DNA of 8,771 bases from Flectobacillus sp. (GTDB taxonomy: Bacteria > Bacteroidota > Bacteroidia > Cytophagales > Spirosomataceae), in contig JARXAV010000012.1 in assembly GCA_029865665.1 (NCBI GenBank), forward strand, positions 1 to 8,771, in the 5' to 3' direction. Every line of letters starts with the position of its first letter. Position 1 is the first letter of the stretch. Shown piece after piece: positions 6,957 to 8,771 of this stretch. The notes beneath the pieces are model-generated. The model made no database searches. It saw only the letters and a list, made by a program, of their open reading frames with translations, and was not told where the DNA came from. A program made the translations under genes and the position numbers.

Positions 6957-8678
6957 ATGGAAAAAGTAACTAGATATATAGCGGGTTGTTTACTCGTGTT
7001 TGGGGCGTTAATAACGTTTATTAGTTGTTCTGACGATGTTGCGATTGACCCCACAACAACTACTGTTACCAACATGTATTCGTACATGAAGGAAAATACA
7101 ACGCAATCATATAGCCAATTTTCTACGATTGTAGAGAAGGCTGGTTATGACGTGTTTATGAATGCTTATGGAACTTATACATTGTTTTTGCCAACAGATG
7201 CTGCTGTTAAGTCGTATTTATCAGCGTCAGGAAAGGCTTCCGTTTCGGATTTATCGAAAATAGAGGCTCAAAATATTGTCAAAATACATTTAATTAAAGA
7301 TACACTTGGCTTATCCACATTCACCGATGGTAGAATCGTTTCTCCAACACTTTTGGGGCAATATTTACTCTCTGGTGTTTCTACTTCTACGGATGGTGCA
7401 AAAGTGACTATCAATAAGTCGAGTAGTATTGTGACCAGTGATGTTCGTGTTGGAAATGGAATCATCCATATTATCGATAAGGTAATTGAGCCTGGGACTA
7501 AAACGCTCGCACAATTAATTGAGTCGAAACCTGAATATTCTATTTTTACGCAAGCGTTAAAAGAAACAGGGTATTATGATACGCTAAATAATGGTAGTGC
7601 CAAACTGATGACCGTTGTTGCAGAAACCAATGCTGTACTCGCCAAAGCTGGATTTGACTCTTATGAGAAATTAAAAGCAAGATACTCGAAATCTGGAAAT
7701 CCTAAATCGACATCAGATAGCTTGAATCTTTATGTCGCTTTCCACGTGATTAATGATGCTAAATATTTAGGGGATATTGTGACTTCTTCTTCTCACTTGA
7801 CACGAGTAATAACAGAACCAACACTTGTAAGCGTGGTTCTGAAAGGCGATTCAATCCTGTTGAATGATGAAGTATTTAACGGTAAAAGAGAAGTAGGCGT
7901 AGCTTTAGAACGTTCTGCGAGTGATGTGATTGGCTTAAATGGTGTGCTACATCAATCCCAAAAGCATTATACGCTTAAATTAAGAAATCCAACTCGTATT
8001 GACTGGGACTTAGCTGATTTTCCAGAATTGAAAAAATTAGTTTCAGTCTTCAGAAAAACAAGTTATTCTTTTGTTACTGAAACCGTAGAAGGAATGTCAA
8101 GACACCGTGAGGTTCACCCTTTGACTTATCGTTACAACTTTTCACTTGGAGGAATCACCTCAGCTGCTAATTCAGCCTTATGTACTAACAAAGATGCAGT
8201 AGAAATCCCATTTGGATTTATTGCTGGTTCTTCTGAAAGAAATGCTTGGTTTAAAATGAATACTCCAGTGATTCCCAAAGGAAAATATAAAGTATGGGTA
8301 TGTTATCGCTTCTATTTTAGAAATACAGGAACTCGAAATTGCGGCTTATCTTTCTATTTAGATGATAAGTTGATAGGTACTCATAACATGATTTCTGCAG
8401 CTCCAGTCGCTTCCAATGCTGGAGAGTTAGAGGCTCTTGGTTGGAAGTACTATATGTATCAAGCTCCAGTCGCTCCTGCTACATTCGCAGGGGATATTTA
8501 TGCTCCAGGAAAAATGGTCGGATTTATTGATGTAGATTTTACAGGCAAGCATCGGTTTGAATTTGTAGCGGTAAATGATGGGTCACAAAGTGTTATGATT
8601 GATATGATTCAGTTTATACCCGTAGATGATAACCAAATTTCGCCTCGTTACAACATAGACGGTTCATTAGTTTATTAA
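6957..8678 (+). CDS. Fasciclin-domain lipoprotein with beta-rich C-terminal domain, probably surface exposed
   Basis: This is a probable accessory lipoprotein of the adjacent SusCD importer. The N-terminus is a lipoprotein signal peptide (hydrophobic core about 8-20, lipobox FISC, Cys24), followed by SDD, like the acidic lipoprotein export signals that take Bacteroidota lipoproteins to the cell surface. FAS1 domain 1 (about 47-180) has the H1 motif YTLFLPTDAAV (74-84), an H-motif at IVKIHLIKD (107-115) and the closing motif NGIIHIIDKVIEPG (167-180). FAS1 domain 2 (about 193-340) is weaker: EYSIFTQAL (193-201), LYVAFHVIND (258-267), GLNGVLHQSQ (326-335). Residues about 350-560 form a separate domain rich in alternating hydrophobic residues, with WFKMNTPVIPKGKYKVWVCY (431-450), LSFYLDDKLIGTHNM (464-478) and FEFVAVNDG...IDMIQFIPVDD (534-558). 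It looks like a beta-sandwich of the carbohydrate-binding kind and might correspond to a domain of unknown function often fused to FAS1 in Bacteroidota, but I cannot confirm that. The gene starts 16 bases after susD-like and is last in the operon. Confidence 0.92.
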   Translation: MEKVTRYIAGCLLVFGALITFISCSDDVAIDPTTTTVTNMYSYMKENTTQSYSQFSTIVEKAGYDVFMNAYGTYTLFLPTDAAVKSYLSASGKASVSDLSKIEAQNIVKIHLIKDTLGLSTFTDGRIVSPTLLGQYLLSGVSTSTDGAKVTINKSSSIVTSDVRVGNGIIHIIDKVIEPGTKTLAQLIESKPEYSIFTQALKETGYYDTLNNGSAKLMTVVAETNAVLAKAGFDSYEKLKARYSKSGNPKSTSDSLNLYVAFHVINDAKYLGDIVTSSSHLTRVITEPTLVSVVLKGDSILLNDEVFNGKREVGVALERSASDVIGLNGVLHQSQKHYTLKLRNPTRIDWDLADFPELKKLVSVFRKTSYSFVTETVEGMSRHREVHPLTYRYNFSLGGITSAANSALCTNKDAVEIPFGFIAGSSERNAWFKMNTPVIPKGKYKVWVCYRFYFRNTGTRNCGLSFYLDDKLIGTHNMISAAPVASNAGELEALGWKYYMYQAPVAPATFAGDIYAPGKMVGFIDVDFTGKHRFEFVAVNDGSQSVMIDMIQFIPVDDNQISPRYNIDGSLVY

Positions 8679-8685
8679 TAATAAC

Positions 8686-8716
8686 GTGATGCTCATAGTA
8701 ACGTTATGAGCATCAC
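8686..8716 (+). terminator. 12-bp perfect inverted repeat, probable transcription terminator
   Basis: GTGATGCTCATA (8686-8697) and TATGAGCATCAC (8705-8716) are exact reverse complements separated by a 7-base loop. The hairpin starts 8 bases after the stop codon of the last FAS1 gene and ends 16 bases before the next likely start codon, where an operon terminator is expected. The downstream bases are only mildly T-rich (CATTCTTCT) with no clean T-run, so termination strength is uncertain. It could instead be an mRNA 3'-end stabilising hairpin. Confidence 0.7.
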
Positions 8717-8732
8717 CATTCTTCTAAAGAAA

Positions 8733-8771
8733 ATGACTATACGATATTCTTATTTATTGGTCTTGTGTATG
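8733..8771 (+). CDS. Start of next gene, signal-peptide-like N-terminus, truncated by window end
   Basis: An ATG at 8733 opens a frame that remains open to the last base, giving 13 residues, MTIRYSYLLVLCM. An early Arg followed by a hydrophobic run (YLLVLCM) resembles the start of a signal peptide, which would fit another exported or surface protein of the same locus. An A-rich leader (AAAGAAA) precedes it. Because the frame begins just after the probable terminator, it may be transcribed separately or by read-through. No family can be assigned from 13 residues, and a chance open frame of this length is possible. Confidence 0.5.
   Translation, partial: MTIRYSYLLVLCM

Noticed and set aside
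8399..8474. Direct repeat AGCTCCAGTCGCT at 8399-8411 and 8462-8474
   Set aside because: Both copies are in frame and encode APVA 21 residues apart in the C-terminal domain. With only two short copies and no wider similarity, it is probably a coincidence or a local protein feature, not a repeat element.
6957..8678. Calling the downstream lipoprotein SusE or SusF
   Set aside because: It occupies the same operon position, but its first two domains carry clear FAS1 motifs and not the SusE/SusF starch-binding architecture.

Overview
The window looks like a chromosomal locus from a Bacteroidota bacterium. The DNA is AT-rich, the genes lack clear Shine-Dalgarno sites, and the core is a classic SusC/SusD outer-membrane uptake pair, which is essentially restricted to that phylum. 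An environmental Cytophagales- or Sphingobacteriales-type organism would fit, but that finer placement is inference. All complete genes lie on the + strand.

Layout: (1) Bases 2-2113 hold the 3' part of a gene for a multi-domain fasciclin (FAS1) protein. Its true start lies upstream of the window. (2) Bases 2158-5421 encode a full-length SusC/RagA-type TonB-dependent outer-membrane transporter. (3) Bases 5459-6940 encode its SusD/RagB-type surface lipoprotein. (4) Bases 6957-8678 encode a second FAS1 protein. It is a lipoprotein with an acidic SDD motif after the lipid-anchored cysteine, two FAS1 domains and an unidentified beta-rich C-terminal domain. (5) A perfect 12-bp inverted repeat at 8686-8716 probably ends the transcript. 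(6) A new reading frame with a signal-peptide-like start opens at 8733 and runs off the window.

The gaps between the four genes are 44, 37 and 16 bases, with no terminator-like structure or recognisable Bacteroidota promoter in them, so they read as one operon. In the inferred model, the SusC barrel and SusD lid form the import machine, and the two FAS1 proteins are accessory surface proteins, in the position SusE/SusF or other surface glycan-binding proteins take in polysaccharide utilization loci. No glycoside hydrolase, polysaccharide lyase, peptidase, sulfatase or regulator is visible, so the substrate cannot be read from this window. SusC lacks the N-terminal STN signalling domain, so an ECF-sigma/anti-sigma circuit acting through this transporter is unlikely.

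The least explained parts are the FAS1-SusC-SusD-FAS1 arrangement itself, the large insert in the first FAS1 domain of the upstream protein, and the C-terminal domain of the downstream one. I found no RNA genes, CRISPR arrays, mobile elements or pseudogenes. No gap between genes reaches 300 bases.
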